From: Pseudomonas sp. P7548
Lineage (GTDB): Bacteria; Pseudomonadota; Gammaproteobacteria; Pseudomonadales; Pseudomonadaceae
Length of the DNA: 64,000 bases
Direction: 5' to 3'
Assembly (NCBI RefSeq): GCF_013386585.1
Contig: NZ_JACARO010000013.1
Span: 62,001-126,000, forward strand
Within the stretch, counting starts at the first letter, position 1; every line of letters begins with the position of its first letter. A model generated the notes under the pieces. The model was given only the letters and a program-made list of their open reading frames with translations. It was not told where the DNA came from and searched no databases. The position numbers were made by a program, and so were the translations under genes. This document shows, piece after piece, positions 53,046 through 62,140 of the stretch.

Positions 53046-54074
53046 CTAGGCCTCGGGGACGCCTTTTTCCCAGGCCGACCAGTTCTTCAGAATCGCCTGC
53101 ACCAGCGGGTTGCCTGTGCGGTACAGGTTCTCCAGCGCCGGTACAAAGCCGCCCTGGTCTGCGTATTTCAGCAGGTTGTCCACTTCGCTGTAGCCAGGGT
53201 ACGGCCGGTCGAAGTCGGAGCCGGCGCGCACCACCGCCAGGCGCTGGATATCCACCAAACCTTCACGGCTGGCACGCAGCAGGGCTTCATAGGTGGAGTT
53301 GTCTTCCTGCTGGGTGGTGCAGTACTCGCCCTTGTTGTCCGTCAGCAGCTTGGTCCAGACCTCGGCGCGCTCGCTCAGGCGTGTGCCGGAGAACCAGGTA
53401 TTACCTGCCAGGGTGTCGCAGCGGGTGACCTGTGGCGGCTGGTTGGCCGGTGCCGCCGGGTAGTGCTTGCGCCAGGCGCTGGATTCCTTGCTTTCGGTCA
53501 GTTCGACTTTCTGCGACAGGGCAAATGCCTTGGCCTGCAACTTGGGGTTGAGCTCAAACACTTCGGTCTTGTAGTCCAACGGTGGTTTTTCGTTGGGCCC
53601 CTTGGTGTTGATGCCGATGTAGCCGGTCGGCCAGTCCTTTGGCGCGTCCCGCGAATCCAGCTCCCACTGGGTGCCGAATTCCACCAGGTAATGGGCCCAC
53701 GCGGCTGTGCCGATAGTGCCGTGTCTAGGGCTGATACCCGCGATCCCGGCGATCAAGAAATAACTCTGGCGCAGGTCGAACTTGGGCGACAAGGCCAGCG
53801 CCAGGGTGGATGCGGCGGCATTGGTCTGGCCCATGCCGGTCACCAGCAGGCACACGTCCTGGGTGTTGCAGCGAATCACCGGGTATTCGGCGGACAAGCC
53901 CGGCACACGGACTTCACGCTTGAGTTCCAGGCGATCGATCCAGGTTTGCGCCTCGGGGGCGAACATGGTGATCAGCATCACTTTGGGCTTGATCGGCGCC
54001 GGCGTATCGGCCAACACCGCAGGGGCCAGCAGGGCCAGGCCCACGGCAATCGAGAGACGGGTAAACGCGTTCAT
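53046..54074 (-). CDS. Purine nucleoside permease (NUP family)
   Basis: The 342-residue protein has a signal peptide (MNAFTRLSIAVGLALLAPAVLA) and matches the fungal-type NUP family: VMLITMFAPEAQTWIDRLEL, LLVTGMGQTNAAAS and FLIAGIAGISPRHGTIG. Despite the name it has no membrane helices beyond the signal and looks related to nucleoside phosphorylases. It lies 14 bp after a Tsx-like channel gene on the same strand, so it probably handles nucleosides in the periplasm. Confidence 0.9.
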   Translation of the reverse strand: MNAFTRLSIAVGLALLAPAVLADTPAPIKPKVMLITMFAPEAQTWIDRLELKREVRVPGLSAEYPVIRCNTQDVCLLVTGMGQTNAAASTLALALSPKFDLRQSYFLIAGIAGISPRHGTIGTAAWAHYLVEFGTQWELDSRDAPKDWPTGYIGINTKGPNEKPPLDYKTEVFELNPKLQAKAFALSQKVELTESKESSAWRKHYPAAPANQPPQVTRCDTLAGNTWFSGTRLSERAEVWTKLLTDNKGEYCTTQQEDNSTYEALLRASREGLVDIQRLAVVRAGSDFDRPYPGYSEVDNLLKYADQGGFVPALENLYRTGNPLVQAILKNWSAWEKGVPEA

Positions 54075-54088
54075 GTAAAGCTCCTTGA

Positions 54089-55051
54089 TCAGAATTGGTA
54101 ACCCACGCCGGCGTAGTAACCCCAGCCGTCGGAACGGGCGCGGAAGTTGCCCTCGCCGAAATTCAACTCACTGCCATCCTCCCAATTGCCGCCGTTATGG
54201 AAGTAACGGCCGACCAGGGTAAAACGCAGGTGGGTGAACGAGTACAGCAGCACGTTGGTGGCCACCACCGAGTTGGCGGTACGCGCCGGATTGTCCTTGT
54301 GCAGGTCCGAGCCAAAATCGTAGTTAGTGAAGCCGATGTAGGTCAGCGAGGCGCCGTTGTCGAAGCTGCTGATGGGCACGATGTACTTCATCTGCGCGCG
54401 GTAGCCATCCCACGAATACTCGTTGCTGGCGCCATAGTTTTCCCACTGGTAACGGCCATAGAAGTTCGCCGACAGGTTGACCCGCGAGTGGGTGTCGATG
54501 TCGGTACCCAGGCCGCTGTACAAGGTGTTGGCGCGGTTGGCCTTGTTGCTGCCGTGGTCGTAGATCCAGTCGAACGCCACATACCATTCCTTGAACGGCC
54601 CGATCGCCAGGCTGCGGCCCGCCAGGTAGTCGATGGAGATGCGCGGTTCGTGTTCCATGAACACCGGCGAGCCATGGTCCCACACGCCTTTGTCATTACT
54701 GTTACCGATGCCGAGGATCTTCGGCACATCGATGTAGCCGTACAACTCGAACGGCCCCTTGCGGCCGAAGTACTCGTATTCCAGGTAGACATCATCCTGG
54801 GGTTTGGGGCCGAAGCTGATGTCCTTGCTGCCGATCAATGTGAGGTCCTGGTTGAACCATTCCGACAGATAGACGCCTTTTTTCGCCGGGCTGGCTTCAG
54901 GGTTTTTCGTGTCGGGGCTCAGGGTTTCGCCCTGTGCTGAGTCATCGATGGGTGTTTGCTGCGCCAAAAGGGGGGCGCTGAGTACTCCCGTAACGGCGGC
55001 CAGTAGCAAAGAAACACCAAGGGAAGCAGGACGCCTTGAGGTGGGGTGCAT
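54089..55051 (-). CDS. Tsx-like nucleoside-specific outer-membrane channel
   Basis: The 320-residue protein has a signal peptide (cleavage after LLAQ, near residue 31), then a beta-barrel (YLEYEYFGRKGPFELYGYID, WYVAFDWIYDHGSN, C-terminal YYAGVGYQF) like the Tsx/OMPP2 family. It takes nucleosides across the outer membrane. The NUP gene follows it, and a PurR-like palindrome lies upstream. Confidence 0.92.
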   Translation of the reverse strand: MHPTSRRPASLGVSLLLAAVTGVLSAPLLAQQTPIDDSAQGETLSPDTKNPEASPAKKGVYLSEWFNQDLTLIGSKDISFGPKPQDDVYLEYEYFGRKGPFELYGYIDVPKILGIGNSNDKGVWDHGSPVFMEHEPRISIDYLAGRSLAIGPFKEWYVAFDWIYDHGSNKANRANTLYSGLGTDIDTHSRVNLSANFYGRYQWENYGASNEYSWDGYRAQMKYIVPISSFDNGASLTYIGFTNYDFGSDLHKDNPARTANSVVATNVLLYSFTHLRFTLVGRYFHNGGNWEDGSELNFGEGNFRARSDGWGYYAGVGYQF

Positions 55052-55123
55052 TGAAAATCCCTATTCGTACGCGGTTTGAACCCGATTCTTCGGGTAAAGG
55101 TGAACCTGGTTGCCAAGTTCGTT

Positions 55124-55139
55124 CCGCAAACGTTTGCAC
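55124..55139. promoter_or_regulatory. PurR/LacI-type operator upstream of the nucleoside uptake operon
   Basis: CCGCAAACGTTTGCAC contains the perfect palindrome GCAAACGTTTGC (55126-55137), identical to the core of the enteric PurR box. It lies about 75 bp upstream of the Tsx-like ATG. No PurR-family gene is in the window. Confidence 0.65.
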
Positions 55140-55206
55140 AGGCTGTACCAACTTCTCTCAATCGGTTGATCAGCTTGAAAAAAATTGGGATTAGTCGACC
55201 TTTTGA

Positions 55207-56145
55207 TCAGAAATGACTGGGTGTCATTTTTTCGATGCGATTGAACAGGTGCATCGCGGTTTCGCGCCGGTATTCGCTCGGCGTCTGGTTCATCTCGATG
55301 CGAAAGTGCCGGTTGAAATTGGACAGGTTGGCGTAGCCCACTTCAAAGCAGATGTCCGCCACCGACATATCGCTTTGCAGCAACAGCCGGCAGGCGCGTT
55401 GCACGCGGAACTTGCGCATCAGGTCGATAAAGCCGTGGCCGGTGTTGCGCTTGAAGAAGCGCGAAAACCCCGGTTCGCTCATCTCCAACTGTTGGGCGAT
55501 GACCGACAGGCGCAAGTCGCCGGTGAGTTCACGCATCAGGTAATCAAAGGCTTTGTTGATCCGCTCGGCGCTGCGCGCGTCCAGGGTCGGCGCGTAGCAG
55601 GGGCTGGCGAGTGCCTGGACGTGCTGCGCGGGGGCGTTCTTCAGGGTGTTCAGCAATTGCAGGAACAGGATCAGCCGTTGCAGGCCGTGGGCCTTGCCGA
55701 TGGCTTCCATCAACTGCGCCGCCTGTACGGCGGTGTCGCCGCTGAATTCCAGGCCGCGCCGGGCGGTTTCGAACAATTGCTGCAAATCGCCGAGTTCCGG
55801 CAGGGTCTTGCGCAGGGCGAGGAGGGCGGCGCCGTCGAATTGCAGCACCACGTCGCGGCCGGTCAGGTACTCGCCGGGAGCCAGGTCGCCGATCCAGTCA
55901 TGGGGCAGGTCCGGGCCGATCAACGCCACATGCCCGGCACTGAAGGCGCCGATGTAGTCGCCGGCCACCAGCTTGCCGCTGCCTTGGCGGATCAGGTGGA
56001 TTTCGAATTCGGGGTGATGGTTCCAGCGCGCCAGATCAAAGGGGTAGTCGTGTTCGAACCAGCGGAAACAGTGGTCCGGCTCGGGCAGGATCACTTCGAG
56101 TTCGGCAGGGCGGTGCTCGAACAGCTGGGCGCGGCTGACAGGCAT
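55207..56145 (-). CDS. AraC-family transcriptional regulator (polyol-type)
   Basis: The 312-residue protein has an N-terminal cupin-like region (NHHPEFEIHLIRQGSGKLVAGD) and an AraC HTH pair (LRLSVIAQQLEMSEPGFSRFF; VADICFEVGYANLSNFNRHF). ATG 56145 has AGAGG upstream. It is divergent from a mannitol/sorbitol-type binding protein, like MtlR of P. fluorescens (known arrangement). The intergenic region has a 14-bp inverted repeat. Confidence 0.92.
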   Translation of the reverse strand: MPVSRAQLFEHRPAELEVILPEPDHCFRWFEHDYPFDLARWNHHPEFEIHLIRQGSGKLVAGDYIGAFSAGHVALIGPDLPHDWIGDLAPGEYLTGRDVVLQFDGAALLALRKTLPELGDLQQLFETARRGLEFSGDTAVQAAQLMEAIGKAHGLQRLILFLQLLNTLKNAPAQHVQALASPCYAPTLDARSAERINKAFDYLMRELTGDLRLSVIAQQLEMSEPGFSRFFKRNTGHGFIDLMRKFRVQRACRLLLQSDMSVADICFEVGYANLSNFNRHFRIEMNQTPSEYRRETAMHLFNRIEKMTPSHF

Positions 56146-56226
56146 GATGCGGCCTCTGGGTGGGCGTGGACTCGCTTCAACATACGCGCCCCGCACGGGT
56201 AAGCGCTACCCTCGGTTTCGCCCGGC

Positions 56227-56272
56227 ACTGATACTTTTTTGATCCGTGCCGCGAAGTTAAAAAAGTATCAGT
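56227..56272. promoter_or_regulatory. 14-bp inverted repeat, candidate AraC operator
   Basis: ACTGATACTTTTTT (56227-56240) and AAAAAAGTATCAGT (56259-56272) are perfect inverted copies with an 18-bp spacer. They lie midway between the AraC gene and the binding protein. Two sites on one face of the helix would suit an AraC dimer. Confidence 0.65.
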
Positions 56273-56356
56273 CGGGCATTCGCCATTCGTTTGTGAGGGG
56301 GTGGGCAAGCTGCTGTAATCAGGCCTCGACAACAAAAACAACAGGTGGAAACCGCC

Positions 56357-57682
56357 ATGTTCCAGATCTGCAAAGGTAAGCTCCCGCAAGCGTTGTTCCT
56401 GCTTTCCGGCCTGGCGCTGGCCATGCCCAGCCACGCCGCCGACACCGTGACCATCGCCACGGTCAACAACAGCGATATGATCCGCATGCAGCGCCTGTCC
56501 AAGGTGTTTGAAGAACAGCACCCGGACATCAAGCTCAACTGGGTGGTGCTGGAAGAAAACGTGCTGCGCCAACGCCTCACCACCGACATCGCCACCCAGG
56601 GCGGGCAGTTCGACGTGCTGACCATCGGTACCTACGAAACCCCGTTGTGGGGCGCCAAGCATTGGCTGGAACCGCTGACGCAACTGCCGGCCGCGTACGA
56701 CGCTGACGATATTTTTCCCTCGGTACGCCAGGGCCTGTCGGTCAACAACACCCTGTATGCCTTGCCATTCTATGGCGAAAGCACCGTCACCTATTACCGC
56801 ACCGACCTGTTCAAACAGGCCGGCCTGAGCATGCCCGCGCACCCGACCTGGACCCAGCTCGGCGAATTCGCCGCCAAGCTCACGGCAAAAGACAAAGACC
56901 AATACGGCATGTGCCTGCGGGGCAAGGCCGGCTGGGGTGAGAACATCGCCTTGCTCAGCACCATGGCCAATGCCTTTGGCGCGCGCTGGTTCGACGAGCA
57001 GTGGAAGCCCGAGCTGACCAGCCCCGAGTGGACGGCCGCCGCCAACTATTACGTCAACACCCTGAAAAAATACGGCCCGCCTGGCGTCTCCAGCAACGGC
57101 TTCAACGAAACCCTGGCGCTGTTCAACAGCGGCAAATGCGCAATCTGGGTCGATGCCAGCGTCGCCGGCTCCTTCACCACCGACAAGAGCCAGAGCAAGG
57201 TCGCCGACAGCGTCGGTTTCGCCGCCGCGCCCACCGAGGTTACCGACAAGGGCTCGTCCTGGCTGTACGCCTGGTCCCTGGCCATTCCAGCCACCTCCAA
57301 GCACAAGGAGGCGGCCAAGGCGTTCATTACCTGGGCAACATCGAAGGATTACATCCAACTGGTCGCCGATAAAGAAGGCATCACCAACGTACCGCCAGGC
57401 ACCCGCCAGTCCACCTACAGCGACGCGTACTTGAAGGCCGCGCCGTTTGCCCAGGTAACCCTGGAAATGATGAAGCACGCCGACCCTGCACACCCGTCGG
57501 CCAAGCCGGTGCCGTACGTGGGCATTCAATACGTGACCATCCCTGAATTCCAGGCGATCGGCACGTCGGTGGGCAAGCTGTTTTCGGCGGCGCTCACCGG
57601 TGGCATGTCGGTTGACCAGGCGTTGCTCGAAGCCCAGTCCACCACCGAACGCGAGATGAAACGCGCCGGCTACCCCAAATAA
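56357..57682 (+). CDS. Polyol (mannitol/sorbitol)-type ABC substrate-binding protein
   Basis: The 441-residue protein has a signal peptide (cleavage after SHA) and is a family 1 solute-binding protein of the MtlE/SmoE type (FDVLTIGTYETPLWGAKHWLEPL, YALPFYGESTVTYYRTDLFK). The next gene on the strand is an SDR 20 bp later. No permease or ATPase follows, so the binding protein must use another transporter or be a remnant. ATG 56357 is preferred over the ATG at 56345. Confidence 0.92.
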   Translation: MFQICKGKLPQALFLLSGLALAMPSHAADTVTIATVNNSDMIRMQRLSKVFEEQHPDIKLNWVVLEENVLRQRLTTDIATQGGQFDVLTIGTYETPLWGAKHWLEPLTQLPAAYDADDIFPSVRQGLSVNNTLYALPFYGESTVTYYRTDLFKQAGLSMPAHPTWTQLGEFAAKLTAKDKDQYGMCLRGKAGWGENIALLSTMANAFGARWFDEQWKPELTSPEWTAAANYYVNTLKKYGPPGVSSNGFNETLALFNSGKCAIWVDASVAGSFTTDKSQSKVADSVGFAAAPTEVTDKGSSWLYAWSLAIPATSKHKEAAKAFITWATSKDYIQLVADKEGITNVPPGTRQSTYSDAYLKAAPFAQVTLEMMKHADPAHPSAKPVPYVGIQYVTIPEFQAIGTSVGKLFSAALTGGMSVDQALLEAQSTTEREMKRAGYPK

Positions 57683-57702
57683 TTCCCAAGGACACGAACG
57701 TC

Positions 57703-58476
57703 ATGAATCGACTGGAAGGTAAAAGCGCGTTGATCACCGGGTCGGCGCGCGGCATCGGCCGCGCCTTTGCCCAGGCCTATATCGCTGAAGGCGCCACTGT
57801 TGCCATCGCCGATATCAACCTGCAACGGGCCCAGGCAACCGCCACTGAACTCGGCCCCAAGGCGTATGCCGTCGCGATGGATGTGACCGACCAGGCCTCC
57901 ATCGACGGCGCAATTGCCGCCGTGGTGGCCCACGCGGGCAAGCTGGATATCCTGATCAACAATGCCGCGCTGTTCGACCTGGCGCCCATCGTCGACATCA
58001 CCCGCGACAGCTATGAGCGGCTGTTTTCGATCAACGTTGCCGGCACGCTGTTCACCCTGCAGGCGGCCGCGCGGCAGATGATCAGCCAGGGCCACGGCGG
58101 CAAGATCATCAACATGGCCAGCCAGGCCGGGCGCCGGGGCGAACCGTTGGTGGCGATCTACTGCGCGACCAAGGCGGCGGTGATCAGCCTCACGCAATCG
58201 GCGGGGCTCAACCTCATCAAGCAGGGCATCAACGTCAACGCCATCGCCCCGGGCGTGGTGGATGGCGAACATTGGGACGGGGTGGATGCACTGTTCGCCA
58301 AGCATGAAGGCTTGGCGCCTGGCGAGAAGAAGCAGCGGGTGGGGGCCGAGGTGCCGTTCGGGCGCATGGGCACGGCAGAGGACTTGACCGGCATGGCGAT
58401 CTTCCTCGCCTCGAAGGACGCCGACTACGTGGTCGCCCAGACCTACAACGTCGACGGCGGCAATTGGATGAACTAA
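57703..58476 (+). CDS. Short-chain dehydrogenase, sorbitol (L-iditol) 2-dehydrogenase-like
   Basis: The 257-residue protein has TGSARGIGRAFAQAY (NAD site), NNAA, the catalytic Ser in MASQAGRRGE and YxxxK in YCATKAAV, and ends DGGNWMN, very like SmoS/polyol dehydrogenases. It oxidises D-glucitol or a similar polyol to a ketose with NAD+. Coupling with the polyol-binding protein upstream supports this. Confidence 0.9.
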   Translation: MNRLEGKSALITGSARGIGRAFAQAYIAEGATVAIADINLQRAQATATELGPKAYAVAMDVTDQASIDGAIAAVVAHAGKLDILINNAALFDLAPIVDITRDSYERLFSINVAGTLFTLQAAARQMISQGHGGKIINMASQAGRRGEPLVAIYCATKAAVISLTQSAGLNLIKQGINVNAIAPGVVDGEHWDGVDALFAKHEGLAPGEKKQRVGAEVPFGRMGTAEDLTGMAIFLASKDADYVVAQTYNVDGGNWMN

Positions 58477-58497
58477 AACCGTACGTCGATCAAAAAT

Positions 58498-58584
58498 GTG
58501 GGAGCGGGCTTGCTCGCGAATGCGTAGTGTCAGTGGCTGAATCTGGGACTGTTACACCGCATTCGCGAGCAAGCCCGCTCCCAC
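58498..58584. repeat. Paired REP elements (GGGAGCGGGCTTGCTCGCG family)
   Basis: Inverted copies with AATGCG/CGCATT extensions lie between the convergent SDR and NrtR genes. Confidence 0.88.
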
Positions 58585-58612
58585 AGATGATCTTCGGTGT
58601 TTTTAAATCGCG

Positions 58613-59305
58613 TTACTCGGCGAAGCTGCGATCGAAGAAGTAGATCTCACCCGGTTTCAGCGCCGCCACCGTCGCCTGCGGCCGGCCACCGTCACCGTGC
58701 TTTTTACGCCCCGTCTCCCGCAAATACCCCGCCTCAGTCAGCTTCAACAACCGCTGGCGAATACTGGTCTTCAACACCGGCCGCGCCAGTACCAACGAAA
58801 AGATCGCGGTCGCCTCCGGTGCACTGAACTCCTCACCCAAAAACATCAGCGGCAAGCTGCTGTACAGCGATTTGGACAGCAGCCGCTCCTGCACGGCCGC
58901 CACGATCAGGTTGTGATCGAACGGCAGCTTGAGGCTGCCATCCGCCACGTCATCCAGGGAAAACCAGGCCTGATGCTCTCCCAGCGCCACCTCGTCGGCG
59001 ACGATCGCCAGGTAATAGGTCGACGACGACCAGCAGCGTGGGTCGCGAAACGCATCCCCCACCGTGCCCACTTGCTCGCTCCAGGCCAGTTCCAGGCCGA
59101 CCTTGTCACTGGCGCGCAACCGTTCCACCGCATCCTTGAGGCTCAGATCTTGCACGTCGCCATTGACCACCACGCCTGGCAGCGCCCAATGCCCGGCGAA
59201 GGGTTCGGCGTCGCGCTTGTTGAGCAGCAGTTTCAGCTCGCCCGTGGCGCGGCAGTAGAACAGCACGCACAGGTCGACGGTGTGGAGGTAGGCGTGAAGG
59301 GGCAT
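58613..59305 (-). CDS. nrtR: NrtR-type NUDIX regulator of NAD biosynthesis
   Basis: The 230-residue protein has a NUDIX-like domain (residues about 5-140, GHWALPGVVVNGDVQDLSLKD) whose catalytic box lacks the REXXEE glutamates, and a C-terminal winged helix (SIRQRLLKLTEAGYLRETGRKKHGDGGRP). This is the NrtR architecture, a repressor sensing ADP-ribose. ATG 59305 is chosen. It is divergent from pncA-pncB-nadE, which are NAD salvage genes. Confidence 0.92.
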   Translation of the reverse strand: MPLHAYLHTVDLCVLFYCRATGELKLLLNKRDAEPFAGHWALPGVVVNGDVQDLSLKDAVERLRASDKVGLELAWSEQVGTVGDAFRDPRCWSSSTYYLAIVADEVALGEHQAWFSLDDVADGSLKLPFDHNLIVAAVQERLLSKSLYSSLPLMFLGEEFSAPEATAIFSLVLARPVLKTSIRQRLLKLTEAGYLRETGRKKHGDGGRPQATVAALKPGEIYFFDRSFAE

Positions 59306-59360
59306 CGGGCAGTCCTTGTGAACAGTGGCGGGGCACAGTCTAACGGATAGAGCAGATATG

Positions 59361-59426
59361 TCATGTACTCGCTCCAGCATAGATAACTAAATGTTTCTTG
59401 CAATGAAAGTACATGACGTGTACTTT
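59361..59426. promoter_or_regulatory. Inverted-repeat operators between nrtR and pncA
   Basis: AAAGTACATGACGTGTACTTT (59406-59426) has perfect 8-bp arms around TGACG. TCATGTACT (59361-59369) is an inverted partner of AGTACATGA (59408-59416). The GTAC-centred repeats are good NrtR box candidates for both genes. Confidence 0.7.
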
Positions 59427-59452
59427 TGTTTCCAGGCCACAGGAGAACCATC

Positions 59453-60100
59453 ATGACCCTTGCGAAAACTGCCATTGCCTCATTCGACGTCGACGCCCAG
59501 AAGAGCTTCACGCCCCTGTGCCCCAACGAGTTGCCGGTGGCCGGCGGTGACCAGATTGGTGCCGAACTCAACTACATGGCCAGCCTGGCCGGCCACCGCG
59601 TCGGCAGCAAGGACGCCCACACCCCGCACGCGCCTTGGGTGGTGTCGCAACACAGCGACATGCTGCAAGCCACTGGCCTGGCCCACGCCGACGTGACCTG
59701 GGTGAGCCACTGCGTACCGGGCACCGAGGGTTTCACCTTGCTCGACGAGCTGCCCACGCCCTATGAGTACGACTACTTCATCTGGAAAGGCGTCGAACCC
59801 GACCTGCACCCCTATGGCGCCTGCTACCACGACCTGCACGACAAACTCTCCACTGGCGTCATCGAGTACCTCAACGCCAAAGGCGTGAGTCGGGTGATCG
59901 TCGGCGGCCTGGCCCTGGACTACTGCGTCAAGACCACCGCGTTGCAACTGCTCAAGGCGGGCTTCGAGGTGATCCTGCACCTGCCGGCCTGCCGGGGTAT
60001 CAGCGAGGAGGGCGGTGTGCAGGCCGTCAACGATTTGCTCAAGGCCGGTGCCGTCATCAGCAGCACCCGCGAAGAACTGGCCGCGATGGCCACGCGTTAA
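59453..60100 (+). CDS. pncA: Nicotinamidase
   Basis: The 215-residue protein has the catalytic triad of the family: Asp14 (FDVDAQ), Lys112 (WKG) and Cys158 (LALDYCVKTTA). Metal ligands are around KDAHTPHAPW (Asp54, His56). ACAGGAG precedes the ATG. It hydrolyses nicotinamide to nicotinate. It is followed by pncB 11 bp later. Confidence 0.95.
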   Translation: MTLAKTAIASFDVDAQKSFTPLCPNELPVAGGDQIGAELNYMASLAGHRVGSKDAHTPHAPWVVSQHSDMLQATGLAHADVTWVSHCVPGTEGFTLLDELPTPYEYDYFIWKGVEPDLHPYGACYHDLHDKLSTGVIEYLNAKGVSRVIVGGLALDYCVKTTALQLLKAGFEVILHLPACRGISEEGGVQAVNDLLKAGAVISSTREELAAMATR

Positions 60101-60111
60101 GGAGACACACC

Positions 60112-61329
60112 ATGGAAAGTGCCTACGACTACGAAGCCCCGGTGATCCAGGGTTTGCTCGACACCGACTACTACACCTTCACCATGATGCAGGCCGTGTT
60201 GCACCAGCACCCGAACGTCGATGTCGAGTACAACTTCATCGTCCGGTCCAAGGAAAAACTCGGCCACCTGATCCCCGAACTGCGCGCCGAGCTGGAGAGG
60301 ATGGCCGGCCTGCACATGCGCGAAGGCGAGCTGCGTTTTCTGTTCAACCCACGTTTTCGCGAATACCTCACCCCAGACTACGAGCGTTTCCTCGGCCTGT
60401 TCCGCTTCAACCTGCGTTACATCCACGTCAGTGAAGTCGACGGCCAACTCAACATCCGCGTGGTCGGACCGATGCTGCACTGCATCATGTTCGAGCAGCC
60501 GGTGCTGGCCCTGGTGAGCGAGCTGCGCAACCGCGACAAGTACCCCGACGTGACCCTGGAAGACGTCACCCGCAAGCTCTACCAGAAGTTCGACTGGCTG
60601 CAGAAAAACCTCAGCCGCGACGAGTTGGCCGACCTGCGTGTTTCCGATTTCTCCACACGCCGGCGCTTGTCGTTCAAGGCCCAACGTGAAGTGGTCGACA
60701 TCATGCGCCGTGACTTCCCCGGCCAATTCGTCGGCACCAGCAACGCGCACCTGGCCTATGAATTCGACCTGCCGCTGATCGGCACCATGGCCCACCAATG
60801 GCTGATGGTGCACCAGCAACTGGGGCGCTTGCGCGAAAGTCAGAACGCCGCGCTGGAAAACTGGGTGCGTGAATACCGTGGCCGCCTGGGCATTGCCCTG
60901 ACCGACTGCATCAGCACCGACTTTTTCCTCAAGGACTTCGACCTGTACTTCGCCAAGCTGTATGACGGCCTGCGCCAGGACTCCGGCGACCCCATCGCCT
61001 GGGCCGATAAGGTATTGGCCCGCTACAAGCAGCTGGGCATCGACCCGATGACCAAGGACCTGATGTTTTCCGACGGCCTGAACTTCGAAAAATGCCTGCC
61101 GATCCTGCGTCACGTGCGCGGCAAGGCCAAGTTCGGCTTCGGCATGGGCACCAGCCTGGCCTGCGATGTGGAAGGCGTGGAACCGTTGAGCATCGTGATG
61201 AAACTGGTGCGGGTGCACGGCGAGCCGGTGGTGAAGTTCTCGGATGATCCGGTCAAGAACGTCTGCGAAGACGCCTCGTTTTTGCAGTACGCAGCACAGG
61301 TGTTCAATGTGGGCAATGTGGAGGTGTGA
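60112..61329 (+). CDS. pncB: Nicotinate phosphoribosyltransferase
   Basis: The 405-residue enzyme has LLDTDYYTFTMMQAVLHQHP at its N-terminus, the catalytic His in SNAHLAYEF/GTMAHQW and the KFGFGMGTSLACDVEG loop of PncB. It makes nicotinate mononucleotide from nicotinate and PRPP. It lies between pncA and nadE, all on one strand. Confidence 0.97.
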   Translation: MESAYDYEAPVIQGLLDTDYYTFTMMQAVLHQHPNVDVEYNFIVRSKEKLGHLIPELRAELERMAGLHMREGELRFLFNPRFREYLTPDYERFLGLFRFNLRYIHVSEVDGQLNIRVVGPMLHCIMFEQPVLALVSELRNRDKYPDVTLEDVTRKLYQKFDWLQKNLSRDELADLRVSDFSTRRRLSFKAQREVVDIMRRDFPGQFVGTSNAHLAYEFDLPLIGTMAHQWLMVHQQLGRLRESQNAALENWVREYRGRLGIALTDCISTDFFLKDFDLYFAKLYDGLRQDSGDPIAWADKVLARYKQLGIDPMTKDLMFSDGLNFEKCLPILRHVRGKAKFGFGMGTSLACDVEGVEPLSIVMKLVRVHGEPVVKFSDDPVKNVCEDASFLQYAAQVFNVGNVEV

Positions 61330-61330
61330 C

Positions 61331-62140
61331 ATGCAAGACCGTATCGCACAGGAACTGAACATCAATCGGCAGTTGGTCAAAGGCGGTGAAGCCAAGGAAA
61401 TTCAACGGCGCATCGACTTCATCAAGGCCACCTTGCGCAGTTCGGGCGGCAAGGCCCTGGTGCTGGGTATCAGCGGCGGCGTCGATTCCCTCACCGCTGG
61501 CCGCCTGTGCCAACTGGCCGCCGAGCAATTGCGCAGCGAAGGGTATGCCGCGCACTTCATCGCCATGCGCCTGCCCTACAAGACCCAGGCCGACGAGCGC
61601 GACGCCCAGGCTTCCCTGGGTTTCATCACCCCGGACCATATCGATACCCTGAACATCGCCGCCAGTGTCGACGGCCTGATGGCCAGCCTCACCGCCAGCG
61701 AAGCCAGCGCGGCCCATGTCGACTTCATCAAAGGCAACGTCAAGGCCCGTGCGCGGATGATCGCCCAGTACGCCGTGGCCAACCTGCACAACGGCCTGGT
61801 GGTCGGCACCGACCACGGCGCCGAAGCCTTGATGGGGTTCTTCACCAAATTCGGTGACGGTGCTTGTGACCTGGCGCCACTGTCGGGCCTGACCAAGACC
61901 CAGGTGCGCCTGCTGGCCACGGCCCTGGGGGCGCCGGACAACCTGGTGCACAAACACCCCACCGCCGACCTGGAAGAGCTGGTGCCGGGCAAGCTGGATG
62001 AACATGCCTATGGTTGCTCGTATGCCGAGATCGACGCGTACCTCATGGGCGAACCGGTGAGCGAGCGGGTACGCCACGTCGTGGAGCAAGCCTACCTGAA
62101 GACCGCCCACAAACGCGCGCTACCCATCACCCCCCTGTAG
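61331..62140 (+). CDS. nadE: Ammonia-dependent NAD synthetase
   Basis: The 269-residue protein has the PP-loop LGISGGVDSLTAGRL (SGGVDS, residues 48-53) and GTDHGAEALMGFFTKFGDG, and lacks the glutaminase domain, so it uses ammonia. It is 1 nt after pncB. Its TAG stop is the TAG of a REP element, so the C-terminal end may have been shaped by that insertion. nadD is not in the window. Confidence 0.96.
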   Translation: MQDRIAQELNINRQLVKGGEAKEIQRRIDFIKATLRSSGGKALVLGISGGVDSLTAGRLCQLAAEQLRSEGYAAHFIAMRLPYKTQADERDAQASLGFITPDHIDTLNIAASVDGLMASLTASEASAAHVDFIKGNVKARARMIAQYAVANLHNGLVVGTDHGAEALMGFFTKFGDGACDLAPLSGLTKTQVRLLATALGAPDNLVHKHPTADLEELVPGKLDEHAYGCSYAEIDAYLMGEPVSERVRHVVEQAYLKTAHKRALPITPL

